DNA of 36,865 bases from an uncultured Myroides sp. (GCA_913777665.1 CAJYTF010000056.1:1-36865); one strand, 5' to 3'. Shown: positions 7,914 to 15,663, counted from the first letter of the stretch. The notes: generated by a model not told the origin, from the sequence alone. Made by a program: numbers and translations.

Positions 7914-8667
7914 ATTCATATTGTTGAACCAGTTCCATTATTTTCTTTTCTTTTTCTAATAAAACCAAACGCGTTCCTTCTAATTTGTAATGTGTAACTT
8001 TTTCTAAAGCATCGGTAAAAACCTTTTCGTTTACACCGTCGCAAAACATTTTAGTAGATGTTATGTGGTTAAACTTCATGGTATTTTGGAACATCAACAA
8101 CTGTCCTTTTATAGCGTTACAAGCTGTGTTTCCAGAAAATACCGGCTCATTAATATCAATCTTAATAAAAGGTTTTTTGTAAGGATACAAATCGGCTGCC
8201 TTAATTTTTCCGACATAAATTTTATCTAAATACCAGTTCCCGTTTAAAGTTACCTTATGAAATTTCATTTCGCCGGTTTCAGACTTTAAAATCAACACAT
8301 TGTTTTTCAATTCGTACGATTTCACTTGTGTCAAACCACTTTTAAAATCTTCACTCTTCACTTTATTGCACGCCATCATGGTCGAAATAAAATCGGTAGG
8401 AAAACTAATTTCCTGATTTTTCTTTAAAACCGCTTTTCCGTTAATTCTGTTACAGCCATCGTATCCGTAAACCGTTAAATTTTCGGCACTTTCAAAAGTC
8501 AGCGTTGGCAAACCCTCTTTAAAATCTTTTGCTAAATCCTTACTAAAACTCGCACCGGCAAGCTCCCAGTTTCCGTTCAACAGCGTTTGATCTTCTTTAA
8601 TTTCTTTCTTTGCAGCACACGAAACAATCAATGTAGCTGCGGTTAAAAGTAAAAATATCTTTTTCAT
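7912..8667 (-). CDS. Lipoprotein with two META (HslJ-like, DUF306) domains
   Basis: The 251-aa product begins MKKIFLLLTAATLIVSCAAK, a lipoprotein signal with Cys17. Two META-type domains follow: one with GNWELAGASF, GYDGCNRINGKA and FPTDFISTMMAC, the second with GNWYLDKIYVG, SGNTACNAIKGQL and FNHITSTKMFC. Each keeps the conserved N-x-C and M-x-C pairs of the family. In E. coli HslJ has been linked to novobiocin resistance and heat shock; the molecular role is unknown. ATG 8667 is chosen since it puts the lipobox at the usual distance; an in-frame ATG six codons earlier would lengthen the signal. Likely outer-membrane or periplasmic. Confidence 0.88.
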   Translation of the reverse strand: MKKIFLLLTAATLIVSCAAKKEIKEDQTLLNGNWELAGASFSKDLAKDFKEGLPTLTFESAENLTVYGYDGCNRINGKAVLKKNQEISFPTDFISTMMACNKVKSEDFKSGLTQVKSYELKNNVLILKSETGEMKFHKVTLNGNWYLDKIYVGKIKAADLYPYKKPFIKIDINEPVFSGNTACNAIKGQLLMFQNTMKFNHITSTKMFCDGVNEKVFTDALEKVTHYKLEGTRLVLLEKEKKIMELVQQYE

Positions 8668-8690
8668 ATTCATTTTAATTTGCATAAAAA

Positions 8691-8722
8691 TAAAAAAAGC
8701 TCCGCAAAATGCGAAGCTTTTA
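8691..8722 (-). terminator. Terminator after the ferredoxin gene
   Basis: On the minus strand AAAGCTTCGC pairs with GCGGAGCTTT with one mismatch, followed by a T-run. It directly follows the ferredoxin stop codon and separates it from the META lipoprotein gene. Confidence 0.75.
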
Positions 8723-8723
8723 A

Positions 8724-9074
8724 CTATTCGTTATGTAAAAAAGCCTGTCTTTCTAATAAAAGCTCATCGCTTTCCACATGGTTATCATCAGGCACACAAC
8801 AATCAACCGGACAAACGGCTGCGCATTGCGGCTCTTCGTGAAAACCTTTACACTCGGTACATTTTCCTGGAACAATGTAATAAATATCGTCTGAAATTGG
8901 TGTTTGCGCATCTTCGGCATCTACTTCCGATCCATCTGGCAAAATCACTTTTCCGCTTAATTTTGTACCGTCTTTCCAGCGCCAGTCATCGGCACCTTCA
9001 TAAATTGCAGTATTTGGGCATTCTGGTTCGCACGCCCCGCAATTTATACATTCATCGGTTATTATAATTGCCAT
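8724..9074 (-). CDS. 2[4Fe-4S] ferredoxin, Alvin type
   Basis: The 116-aa protein has two cluster motifs: Cys9, Cys12, Cys15, Cys19 in [14 protein letters not shown] and Cys72, Cys75, Cys84, Cys88 in [20 protein letters not shown], with the extra CPVDCC cysteines. The eight-residue loop between the second and third cysteine of motif two, and the C-terminal extension after it, mark the Allochromatium vinosum type of low-potential ferredoxin. A Trp- and Asp-rich insert (about 25-65) separates the motifs. It is a soluble electron carrier; the partner enzyme is not known. It is divergent from the acyl-CoA reductase gene and shares its 71-bp promoter region. Confidence 0.95.
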   Translation of the reverse strand: MAIIITDECINCGACEPECPNTAIYEGADDWRWKDGTKLSGKVILPDGSEVDAEDAQTPISDDIYYIVPGKCTECKGFHEEPQCAAVCPVDCCVPDDNHVESDELLLERQAFLHNE

Positions 9075-9098
9075 AGCAAGGATTTTATTTAATTAATG

Positions 9099-9139
9099 TA
9101 ACTTTGTACAAAAGTACTGCATAAACAATTTACAAACAA
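9099..9139. promoter_or_regulatory. Bidirectional promoter, ferredoxin / acyl-CoA reductase
   Basis: On the plus strand TAACTTTG (9099-9106) and on the minus strand TACTTTTG (9116-9109) both match the flavobacterial -7 consensus TAnnTTTG exactly. They form one near-palindrome centred on TTTGTACAAA. For the ferredoxin side a TTG (9139-9137) lies 20 bases upstream as the -33 element. The two predicted start sites overlap, so the promoters should exclude each other. Confidence 0.65.
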
Positions 9140-9145
9140 ATCTAT

Positions 9146-10204
9146 ATGATTTTAGAAGATAAAAAACACGCATTTGTACAGTTAGGTGCATTTTTAAAAC
9201 AGTTTACCCAACAACCTTACCAGCAAAACCCGAGTGTATTGTTTAACGATTTGTTTTTTGAACCCTTTGTTTTACTGATAAATCAATTACACGAAAGCAA
9301 CAGCTGGTTTAAACGCGAACAGTTAGAATTTGCATTTAAATCGTGGAGCGATGCTTTAACAAACGATAATTTAACCAAATGGTTGTCTGCATACAATTTA
9401 ACCGAAGATAAATTAAAAACGATTGGTTTGATATTAGCAGGAAACATACCAATGGTTGGCTTTCACGATGTTTTATCGGTTTTAATGTCGGGGAACAAGG
9501 CATTGATAAAGTTATCAAGCAACGATGAACTGTTGATTCCTGTTTTGTTGAAATACCTCAGCACGGTTGAACCACAATTTAAAGATCGATTTGAAATCAC
9601 AAAAGATAAATTAGAACATTTTGATGCCGTAATTGCTACAGGAAGTGACAATACGGCTCGTTATTTTGATTATTATTTTGGGAAATATCCGAACATTATC
9701 CGTAAAAACCGAAATTCGGTTGCTGTTTTAAACGGCAGTGAATCTAAAGAAGATTTAATTGCTTTGGGGGAAGATATTTTTAGGTATTACGGTTTGGGTT
9801 GCAGAAATGTATCGAAACTTTTTGTTCCGAAAGATTATAATTTTGACAATTTTTTTGGAGGAATGTTTGCTTACAAAGACATAATCGATGATGATAAATA
9901 CGCCAATAATTACGATTATAACAAAGCTGTTTTTTTAATGAGTAATTTTCATTTATTAGACAACGGATTTTTAACTATTAAAGAAGATACGTCGTACACC
10001 TCGCCTATTTCATCGGTTTTTTATGAATTTTATACTGATTTAAATGAGGTTGAAGAAAGGTTAAAAACAGATACTGACAAGATTCAATGTATTGTTTCTA
10101 ATAATTTAGTCGCTAACAGCTTACCCTTTGGATCTACTCAAAAACCTGAACTTTGGGATTATGCAGATAATGTTGATACAATGAAATTTTTGTTATCTTT
10201 ATAA
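9146..10204 (+). CDS. Acyl-CoA reductase, LuxC-like
   Basis: The 352-aa product resembles the aldehyde-dehydrogenase-fold acyl-CoA reductase family named after LuxC. The catalytic cysteine is probably Cys219 in YYGLGCRNVSKLFVP. Other landmarks are ILAGNIPMVGFHDVLSVLMSGN (97-118), DAVIATGSDNTARYFDYYFG (160-179), IIRKNRNSVAVLNG and VSNNLVANSLPFGSTQKPELWDYAD at the end. Members reduce acyl-CoA to fatty aldehyde with NADPH. No luxAB, luxD or luxE is nearby, so bioluminescence is not implied; the native substrate is unknown. Divergent from the ferredoxin gene, an arrangement I associate with Flavobacteriaceae. Confidence 0.88.
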   Translation: MILEDKKHAFVQLGAFLKQFTQQPYQQNPSVLFNDLFFEPFVLLINQLHESNSWFKREQLEFAFKSWSDALTNDNLTKWLSAYNLTEDKLKTIGLILAGNIPMVGFHDVLSVLMSGNKALIKLSSNDELLIPVLLKYLSTVEPQFKDRFEITKDKLEHFDAVIATGSDNTARYFDYYFGKYPNIIRKNRNSVAVLNGSESKEDLIALGEDIFRYYGLGCRNVSKLFVPKDYNFDNFFGGMFAYKDIIDDDKYANNYDYNKAVFLMSNFHLLDNGFLTIKEDTSYTSPISSVFYEFYTDLNEVEERLKTDTDKIQCIVSNNLVANSLPFGSTQKPELWDYADNVDTMKFLLSL

Positions 10205-10229
10205 AATAAATTTAAATTTTTAGAAAAAA

Positions 10230-10739
10230 ATGATGGATCAAATTCAGCAGATTGTAAATCAGCTAACAGAGAAAGAAGTAGTGGGCAACAACAACATTTC
10301 TAACAATTTGGCAGGCGATGTTGCTAAAGAAACAGGTAGTTCTTTAATGGAAGGATTACAAAATGCGGTATCGGGCGGTAACATGGGCGAATTAATGAAT
10401 ATGTTTGGCGGAAGCGATGCAAATTCGTTAACAAGCAACCCAATTGTAAAAAACATTATCGAATCGTTAACATCTAAATTAGGTGCAAATGTTGGTTTAG
10501 ATGCGGGCACATCGGGCAGTTTTGCAAGCAGCATTATCCCACAAATTTTAAGCATGGTTATGGGCAAAGCTAAAAGTGGCGATTTCAATATTACCGATAT
10601 TTTAGGATCGTTAACTGGTGGAAACGCAACTTCAATGTTAGACCAAAACGGTGATGGTAAATTAGGTATTGATGATGCTATAAGCGCAGTTAAAAACGGT
10701 AATCTTGGCGATCTTTTAGGCGGATTTTTTAAGAAGTAA
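10230..10739 (+). CDS. Gly/Ser-rich DUF937-like protein with one EF-hand loop
   Basis: The 169-aa protein has no signal peptide. The body is low-complexity, rich in Gly, Ser, Asn and Met, with repeated helical segments (MGELMNMFGG, IIPQILSMVMGKAKSGDF). It resembles DUF937-type proteins. Near the end it has a canonical EF-hand calcium loop, DQNGDGKLGIDD (residues 138-149), followed by a repeated LGDLLGG motif. Function unknown; calcium binding is inferred from the loop only. The start could be either of two adjacent ATG codons (10230 or 10233). It follows the acyl-CoA reductase by 25 bases and may be co-transcribed. Confidence 0.75.
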   Translation: MMDQIQQIVNQLTEKEVVGNNNISNNLAGDVAKETGSSLMEGLQNAVSGGNMGELMNMFGGSDANSLTSNPIVKNIIESLTSKLGANVGLDAGTSGSFASSIIPQILSMVMGKAKSGDFNITDILGSLTGGNATSMLDQNGDGKLGIDDAISAVKNGNLGDLLGGFFKK

Positions 10740-10804
10740 TTTTTTTAGAAAAAAGATAATAGATGAAAGATTAAAGACTTTCTTTTTTTATCTAAATTTA
10801 TAAT

Positions 10805-10832
10805 GAAAGCCCGACGTAATGTTGGGCTTTTG
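10805..10832 (+). terminator. Intrinsic terminator after the EF-hand gene
   Basis: AAAGCCC and GGGCTTT pair with additional partial pairing (GAC/GTT) around a short loop, followed by TTGTTT. It is placed 66 bases after the stop. Confidence 0.7.
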
Positions 10833-10845
10833 TTTATTTACTATT

Positions 10846-10883
10846 AAACTCTGCCAAAGTTTGAAACTTTGGCAGAGTTTTTT
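10846..10883 (-). terminator. Long perfect hairpin terminator between convergent genes
   Basis: AAACTCTGCCAAAGTTT (10846-10862) and AAACTTTGGCAGAGTTT (10864-10880) form a perfect 17-bp stem with a one-base spacer, flanked by AT-runs. It lies immediately after the stop of the lipoprotein gene at 10882. Confidence 0.8.
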
Positions 10884-11433
10884 ATTCAACACGCTTATAC
10901 CAAGTATCGTCTGCAAATAATATAAATTCAATACCGTTTGTTTTACTATATAATATCTTATCAATGTTCCAAATTCCGTCTTTATTAGTATTTTCTAAAA
11001 CCAATACATTTTGAAATTCCATACCATAAATATTTATATTTTGTAAGCTATGATCTAAATTAACATCAATTTGATTCATTATTTTTAAATAGTTTTGCGA
11101 AACTCCATCATCAAGCATAATTTGTAAGTATGGATAATGGTGTAAGGAAATTGTACCATTATAGTTTCCAACATCTATGTCTTGGTTACCATATTCTGTA
11201 GTACTATAGCTACAAGCATTCATACCTATATCACTTTGTTCTAAGTAAAATCGAGGATCCCAAAAATTCGCTGTTATTTCTACACCATTTTGATCAACAT
11301 ATTTAATTTCATTCATATAATTTATTAAATAAGCTTTGTCGCTACTATCAATTAAGTATCTACCACTTTCATCGTGATTACATTGACAACTTAAAATAGA
11401 AAATATTGTAATAAAATAAAAAATCTTTTTCAT
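10882..11433 (-). CDS. Small lipoprotein of unknown function
   Basis: The 183-aa product starts MKKIFYFITIFSILSCQC, a clear lipoprotein signal with Cys16. The mature part is rich in Asn, Asp, Tyr and Ile and appears beta-rich; an NPL-free, acidic N-terminus (CNHDESGRYLIDSSDKAY) follows the lipobox. I do not recognise a family. Visible features are a short motif EITANFWDPRFYLEQSD and a C-terminal GIEFILFADDTWYKRVE. Base composition is more AT-rich than in the neighbouring MFS gene. It sits 46 bases downstream of that gene's stop on the same strand, but no functional link is apparent. Confidence 0.7.
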   Translation of the reverse strand: MKKIFYFITIFSILSCQCNHDESGRYLIDSSDKAYLINYMNEIKYVDQNGVEITANFWDPRFYLEQSDIGMNACSYSTTEYGNQDIDVGNYNGTISLHHYPYLQIMLDDGVSQNYLKIMNQIDVNLDHSLQNINIYGMEFQNVLVLENTNKDGIWNIDKILYSKTNGIEFILFADDTWYKRVE

Positions 11434-11479
11434 AAACTATATTTTAGATTGTATCAAATATACATTTTTAAAATTTTTA

Positions 11480-12874
11480 TTACCCCGACATTTTCTCACC
11501 ATCGTCTTTTTTAAGTTTGGTAAACGTTAAACTTGATAATGCTGTTAGAACCGCCAACGTTATCAAAGTTAAATGAAAAGCAGTTACTAAATCGCCATGG
11601 TAAAAATTCATTTTATCTTTATAGAAAGCTAAAATTAATGCTGCAATTGATATTCCAAAACTTATTGATAATTGCTGCATAATTGCCAGCAAACTGTTTC
11701 CGCCGCTAGCCTGATCGTCGTTTAAATCGGCTAACGAAATGGTATTCATTGCCGTCATTTGTATCGATGTAAAGGCACCGTAAGCAATCATAAGTAAAAT
11801 ATAATACATTAGCGGTGTATCTTTTCGCATAAAACTAAAAACAAAGATAATTACCGCTAAAAACAAGGTGTTGCTTATTAAAATGTTTCGATAGCCGAAA
11901 TGCTTTACCAAACGAACAATCCATGGTTTTATGGCAATGGTTGTTAATGCCGATGGCAACAGCATCATTCCTGCTTTTGATGCCGAAAAGCCAAAGCCTA
12001 CCTGCATCATTAACGGTAACAGAAACGGCAAGCCGCTTATGCCAAATCGGGTTATTAAACTACCCAATAGACCAATTCGTAACGTTCTTATTTTAAAGAG
12101 ATTTAAGTCGATAATTGGTTTCGGTGTTTTTTTGAAATGTTTATAATACATTACAAATAATAAAACTGCTGCTGCAACTAATCCTAACACCAACGAATAA
12201 TGATTGATACCAACGCTGCTTACCTCTAAAGCAAAGGTTACCAACACCAAAGCCGTACTAAAATAAATCAATCCTAAAACGTCAAACCTACCAACGATAT
12301 TTTTAAAGTTAGGCATAATTTTAAATGCTAAAATAATTCCTAAAACGCCAACGGGTAAATTCACCAGAAAAATCCAATGCCAGGAAAAATTATCAGATAA
12401 AAATCCGCCTAAACTCGGACCTACAACCAATCCTAACAATCCCGGAATGGTTATGTAGTTCATTATTTTTAATAATTGATTTCTTGGATATTGATACAAA
12501 ATTGCCAATCGAGCAATTGGTACCATCATAGATCCGCCAATTGCTTGAAGAATACGTGAAAGATTCAACGTAAGTAAATCGACAGATATCGCACAAAAGA
12601 AAGATCCTAACGTAAATAAAAACACGGCAAACATAAACATGCGTTTGGTTCCGAATTTATCAGAAAGCCAGCCCGAAAGCGGTATAAACAACGCCAACGT
12701 TAGTGTGTAACTTACAATTACCGACTGCATTTCTAAAGGCGAATAATTCATATCGGCGGCAATGCTTGGTAACGATGTGTTAAGTATGGTACCGTCTAAC
12801 GACTGCATAAACATGGCAACGGCAGCAACCAACGGCAGGTATTTTTCGTAAGGCGATGAGTTTTCTTTTATCAT
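11480..12874 (-). CDS. DHA2-family MFS drug exporter (EmrB/QacA type)
   Basis: The 464-aa protein looks like a 14-helix proton-driven exporter. It begins MIKENSSPYEKYLPLVAAVA followed by the MQSLDGTILNTSLPSIA motif of helix 1, the motif A loop GWLSDKFGTKRMF, the motif C-like helix GLLGLVVGPSLGGFLSDNFSW and HWIFLVNLPVGVLGI. Later helices include RIGLLGSLITRFGISGLPFLLPL. Substrate unknown; EmrB/HsrA-like drug or metabolite export is likely. The frame can be extended by 30 codons, but those codons read through a 7-bp repeat and an A-tract, so ATG 12874 is chosen. No partner membrane-fusion (EmrA) gene is adjacent. Confidence 0.92.
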   Translation of the reverse strand: MIKENSSPYEKYLPLVAAVAMFMQSLDGTILNTSLPSIAADMNYSPLEMQSVIVSYTLTLALFIPLSGWLSDKFGTKRMFMFAVFLFTLGSFFCAISVDLLTLNLSRILQAIGGSMMVPIARLAILYQYPRNQLLKIMNYITIPGLLGLVVGPSLGGFLSDNFSWHWIFLVNLPVGVLGIILAFKIMPNFKNIVGRFDVLGLIYFSTALVLVTFALEVSSVGINHYSLVLGLVAAAVLLFVMYYKHFKKTPKPIIDLNLFKIRTLRIGLLGSLITRFGISGLPFLLPLMMQVGFGFSASKAGMMLLPSALTTIAIKPWIVRLVKHFGYRNILISNTLFLAVIIFVFSFMRKDTPLMYYILLMIAYGAFTSIQMTAMNTISLADLNDDQASGGNSLLAIMQQLSISFGISIAALILAFYKDKMNFYHGDLVTAFHLTLITLAVLTALSSLTFTKLKKDDGEKMSG

Positions 12875-12882
12875 GAATTTTG

Positions 12883-12930
12883 TTTGATGCTTGATGTTAG
12901 GTGTTAGCGTTTGATGTTGGGTGCTTGATG
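12883..12930. repeat. Degenerate 7-bp tandem repeat upstream of the MFS gene
   Basis: The plus strand divides into TTTGATG, CTTGATG, TTAGGTG, TTAGCG, TTTGATG, TTGGGTG and CTTGATG: six heptads and one 6-mer. It ends nine bases before the MFS start codon (reading the minus strand), so it forms most of the gene's leader. Confidence 0.8.
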
Positions 12931-13032
12931 TTACTAAAAAAAAAAAAGAATTTATTTGACTCAAACTTTTCCAAACCGCATAGGATCATAGTTTATAAAT
13001 GTGTTATAAGATTTCATAGATTATCTTTGATA

Positions 13033-13113
13033 ATTTACATAATAGTTGAGCTATGTTTTATCGAAGATGAAAGCTATCTATTTCTTAAAAATATATGTTT
13101 CTATGTGGTTTAT
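13033..13113. repeat. Dispersed repeat, CTATGTGGTT family, degenerate copy
   Basis: The stretch GCTATGTTTTATCGAAGATG... to TGTTTCTATGTGGTTT closely parallels 20686-20739 (GCTATGTTTTTCATCAAAAA... to TGTTACTATGTGGTTT). The left arm (TTTACATAATAGTT) also matches. The far-left AACCACATAG end present in the other copy is not seen here, so this copy looks truncated. Confidence 0.6.
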
Positions 13114-13153
13114 TATTTCATTGATTTTATTATCAACAATCTCAAATCACTCA

Positions 13154-13182
13154 TTAAAAAAGTCTGCTTTTCAGCAGACTTA
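13154..13182 (-). terminator. Terminator after the carboxyltransferase gene
   Basis: On the minus strand AAGTCTGC and GCAGACTT form an 8-bp stem with a six-base loop, followed by a T-run. It lies 11 bases after the stop codon. Confidence 0.85.
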
Positions 13183-13192
13183 ATTTATAAAT

Positions 13193-14836
13193 TTACACTT
13201 GAATAACACCTAAATTAAACTGTTTTTCAATTGGTGCGTGGTTCGCTGCTTCAATTCCCATAGAAATCCATTTGCGGGTATCTAATGGATCAATAATAGC
13301 ATCGGTCCATAAACGTGCTGCTGCGTAATATGGCGATACTTGCGCATCGTATTTCGCTTTAATTTTATCGAACAATTCTGCTTCTTTTTCGGGAGTTAAC
13401 TCCTCGCCTTTTGCTTTTAACGACGATGCTTCGATCTGCAATAAAACTTTTGCAGCCTGCGCCCCTCCCATTACCGCTAATTCGGCACTTGGCCAAGCTA
13501 AAAAGAAACGTGGATCATAAGCTTTACCGCACATTGCGTAATTTCCTGCACCGTAAGAATTCCCCATAATAACAGTAAATTTAGGAACAACAGAATTACT
13601 TACGGCGTTCACCATTTTGGCTCCGTCTTTAATAATACCGCCATGTTCTGATTTAGATCCAACCATAAAACCGGTAACATCTTGTAAGAAAACCAACGGA
13701 ATTTTCTTTTGATTACAGTTAGCAATGAAACGTGTTGCTTTATCGGCAGAATCGGAATAAATTACACCGCCAAACTGCATTTCGCTCGGTTTAGTTTTAG
13801 CCCCGGTAGTTTTCACCACTTTACGCTGATTGGCAACAATACCAACCGCCCAACCATCAATACGTGCATACCCGGTAATAATTGTTTGTCCGTAACCTGC
13901 TTTGTATTCATCGAATTCAGAATCATCAACCAAACGTTTAATGATTTCCATAGTATCATATTGTTCACCTCGAGATTTTGGTAAAATTCCGTAAATTTCG
14001 TTTGGATCTAATGCCGGTTTTTTAGTATCGATACGATTGTATCCTGCTTTATCAAAATCGCCCATTTTACCAACAATATTACGAATGGTTTCTAAACAAT
14101 CTTTATCGTCTTTGGCTTTATAATCGGTAACACCAGAAATTTCGGTATGTGTTGTTGCTCCACCCAAGGTTTCATTATCGATAGATTCGCCAATTGCAGC
14201 TTTTACCAAATAAGATCCTGCTAAAAAGATCGATCCTGTTTTATCAACAATCAACGCTTCATCGCTCATAATTGGCAAATAAGCTCCACCTGCAACACAA
14301 CTTCCCATTACGGCTGCAATCTGGGTAATTCCCATAGACGACATAATGGCGTTGTTACGGAAAATACGTCCGAAGTTTTCTTTATCCGGGAAAATTTCAT
14401 CTTGCATTGGAAGGTAAACTCCCGCAGAATCAACCAAATAAATAATCGGCAAGCGGTTTTCAATGGCAATTTCCTGCGCACGTAAATTCTTTTTTCCTGT
14501 AATTGGAAACCACGCACCGGCTTTCACAGTAGCGTCATTCGCAACCACAATTACCTGTTTGCCGTTAACGTAGCCGATTTTCACTACAACGCCACCCGAT
14601 GGACAACCGCCGTATTCTTTATACATACCTTCGCCTACGAAAGCACCAATTTCGATTGATTTTGAATCTTTATCGAACAAATAATCAATACGTTCGCGAG
14701 CAGTCATTTTTCCTTGTTCGTGCAGTTTTGCAATTCTTTTTTCGCCGCCACCCAGTTTAACTTTGGCTAATTTTTGTTTTAATTCTGATAATAGTAATTT
14801 ATTATGATCTTCGTTTTTATTGAAGTTTAAATCCAT
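13193..14836 (-). CDS. Biotin-dependent acyl-CoA carboxylase, carboxyltransferase (beta) subunit
   Basis: The 547-aa protein carries both halves of a carboxyltransferase domain. Landmarks are the acyl-CoA/carboxybiotin loops around GGVVVKIGYVNGKQVIVVANDATVKAG, YLVDSAGVYLPMQDEIFPD, GSCVAGGAYLPIMSDEALIV, and in the second half FLQDVTGFMVGSKSEHGGIIKDGAKMV with GNSYGAGNYAMCGKAYDPRF. The FLQ(D)VTGFMVG and EHGGIIKDGAKMV segments are closest to methylcrotonyl-CoA carboxylase beta, so leucine breakdown is the best guess; propionyl- or another acyl-CoA substrate cannot be excluded. No biotin carboxylase/BCCP alpha subunit gene adjoins it, so the partner must be elsewhere. Leucine dehydrogenase is encoded at 35608-36708. 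Confidence 0.92.
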   Translation of the reverse strand: MDLNFNKNEDHNKLLLSELKQKLAKVKLGGGEKRIAKLHEQGKMTARERIDYLFDKDSKSIEIGAFVGEGMYKEYGGCPSGGVVVKIGYVNGKQVIVVANDATVKAGAWFPITGKKNLRAQEIAIENRLPIIYLVDSAGVYLPMQDEIFPDKENFGRIFRNNAIMSSMGITQIAAVMGSCVAGGAYLPIMSDEALIVDKTGSIFLAGSYLVKAAIGESIDNETLGGATTHTEISGVTDYKAKDDKDCLETIRNIVGKMGDFDKAGYNRIDTKKPALDPNEIYGILPKSRGEQYDTMEIIKRLVDDSEFDEYKAGYGQTIITGYARIDGWAVGIVANQRKVVKTTGAKTKPSEMQFGGVIYSDSADKATRFIANCNQKKIPLVFLQDVTGFMVGSKSEHGGIIKDGAKMVNAVSNSVVPKFTVIMGNSYGAGNYAMCGKAYDPRFFLAWPSAELAVMGGAQAAKVLLQIEASSLKAKGEELTPEKEAELFDKIKAKYDAQVSPYYAAARLWTDAIIDPLDTRKWISMGIEAANHAPIEKQFNLGVIQV

Positions 14837-14941
14837 TTCCTGAAAAATTTCGTTAAGTTCTTTGAATTCTGCTAAAATACAAATATTCCATCAAATTTAA
14901 AGAAACCACTTTTGAAAATATTTTGCATTAAAAAGTAAATT

Positions 14942-14983
14942 TAATGTTAAGTTAACATTAGAATATTACTTTCGCAGTGCGAA
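14942..14983 (+). promoter_or_regulatory. Promoter/operator region of the phosphate-transport pair
   Basis: A perfect 19-bp palindrome, TAATGTTAA-G-TTAACATTA (14942-14960), is followed by TACTTTCG (14967-14974), a near match to the -7 consensus, and a second perfect palindrome TTCGCA-G-TGCGAA (14971-14983). No TTG is found at the -33 position; the first palindrome covers it, which suggests an activator or repressor site. The gene starts at 14999. Confidence 0.55.
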
Positions 14984-14998
14984 AAAATTAATAAACAC

Positions 14999-15643
14999 AT
15001 GTCATTAAATTCAATTTTTCAATTTTTAGTTCCAAAGGATAAAACGTTTTACCCTTTATTTGAACAAGCTGCCGGTAAAATTAAATTATTATCGGAAACA
15101 TTGCACGAAGCGGTAAACTTACCTGCAAACGACAGAGAAAAATTATTACGTGAAGTAGAAGTATTAAAATCGGAAATCGAAGCGATTGCACAAACTACGC
15201 GTGTAGAATTAGGAAGAAACTTTATTACCCCTTTTGATAGAGAAGATATTAACAACTTAATGACTGCGGTTGACGAAATTGCCGATCATTTAAGTGATGC
15301 AGCATCGCGTATGCGTTTGTATCAAATTGAAAAAGTTACCAAACCTTTACGTAAACTTACCGAAGCTAATTTAGAAGCTTGTACGCAGGTAGCTCAAAGT
15401 TTACTTGATTTAAAGGATATGAAAAACCTTAAAGCAATTGCCGAAGGCTGTAAAGTTATTTTACGTTTAGAACGTAAAGCCGATAAAGTTTTTGATAAAG
15501 CGGTTGCCGATATTTTTGAAAACGAAACCAATATTATAGAAATTATCAAATACAAAGAAGTAATGGATGCTTTGGAAACAGCTACTGACAGCTGTCGCCG
15601 TGTGGCAAATGTATTGGAAACAATTACGGTTAAATACGCATAA
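14999..15643 (+). CDS. DUF47/PhoU-like phosphate transport regulator
   Basis: The 214-aa protein is all-helical, with the DUF47 (PhoU-like) pattern: MSLNSIFQFLVPKDKTFYPLFEQAAG, then FITPFDREDINNLMTAVDEIADHLSDAA, KLTEANLEACTQVAQSLLDL, and a C-terminal LERKADKVFDKAVADIFE...YKEVMDALETATDSCRRVANVLETI. The acidic DRED, E-x-x-D and ERKAD elements are the metal-binding residues of PhoU-type proteins. DUF47 proteins are encoded next to PiT transporters and are thought to regulate them. pit starts 20 bases after its stop, so the two form an operon. Cytosolic or membrane-associated. Confidence 0.92.
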   Translation: MSLNSIFQFLVPKDKTFYPLFEQAAGKIKLLSETLHEAVNLPANDREKLLREVEVLKSEIEAIAQTTRVELGRNFITPFDREDINNLMTAVDEIADHLSDAASRMRLYQIEKVTKPLRKLTEANLEACTQVAQSLLDLKDMKNLKAIAEGCKVILRLERKADKVFDKAVADIFENETNIIEIIKYKEVMDALETATDSCRRVANVLETITVKYA

Positions 15644-15663
15644 TTTTTTAGAAGATAAATTTT

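Larger units (their letters stand above)
12875..13192. other. 318-bp intergenic region with repeats only
   Basis: Between the MFS and carboxylase genes. It holds the heptad array at 12883-12930, a run of 12 A (12936-12947), a degenerate palindromic-repeat copy ending CTATGTGGTT (13033-13113) and the carboxylase terminator (13154-13182). A plus-strand frame through it has no credible start, composition or homology and is treated as non-coding. Confidence 0.7.

Noticed and set aside
9146..10204. Part of a bioluminescence (lux) operon
   Set aside because: Only the LuxC-type reductase is present; no luxA, luxB, luxD or luxE nearby.
12875..12964. 30-codon N-terminal extension of the MFS exporter
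   Set aside because: The codons are read from the heptad array and A-tract; the normal exporter N-terminus begins at 12874.
12901..13206. A 101-codon plus-strand frame through the gap between the MFS and carboxylase genes
   Set aside because: It runs through a heptad array, an A-tract and a palindromic repeat, has no promoter and no protein-like composition.
14942..14960. Bacillus-type PhoP box
   Set aside because: PhoP boxes are direct repeats with 5-bp gaps; this is an inverted repeat, so only a new or different regulator site is supportable.
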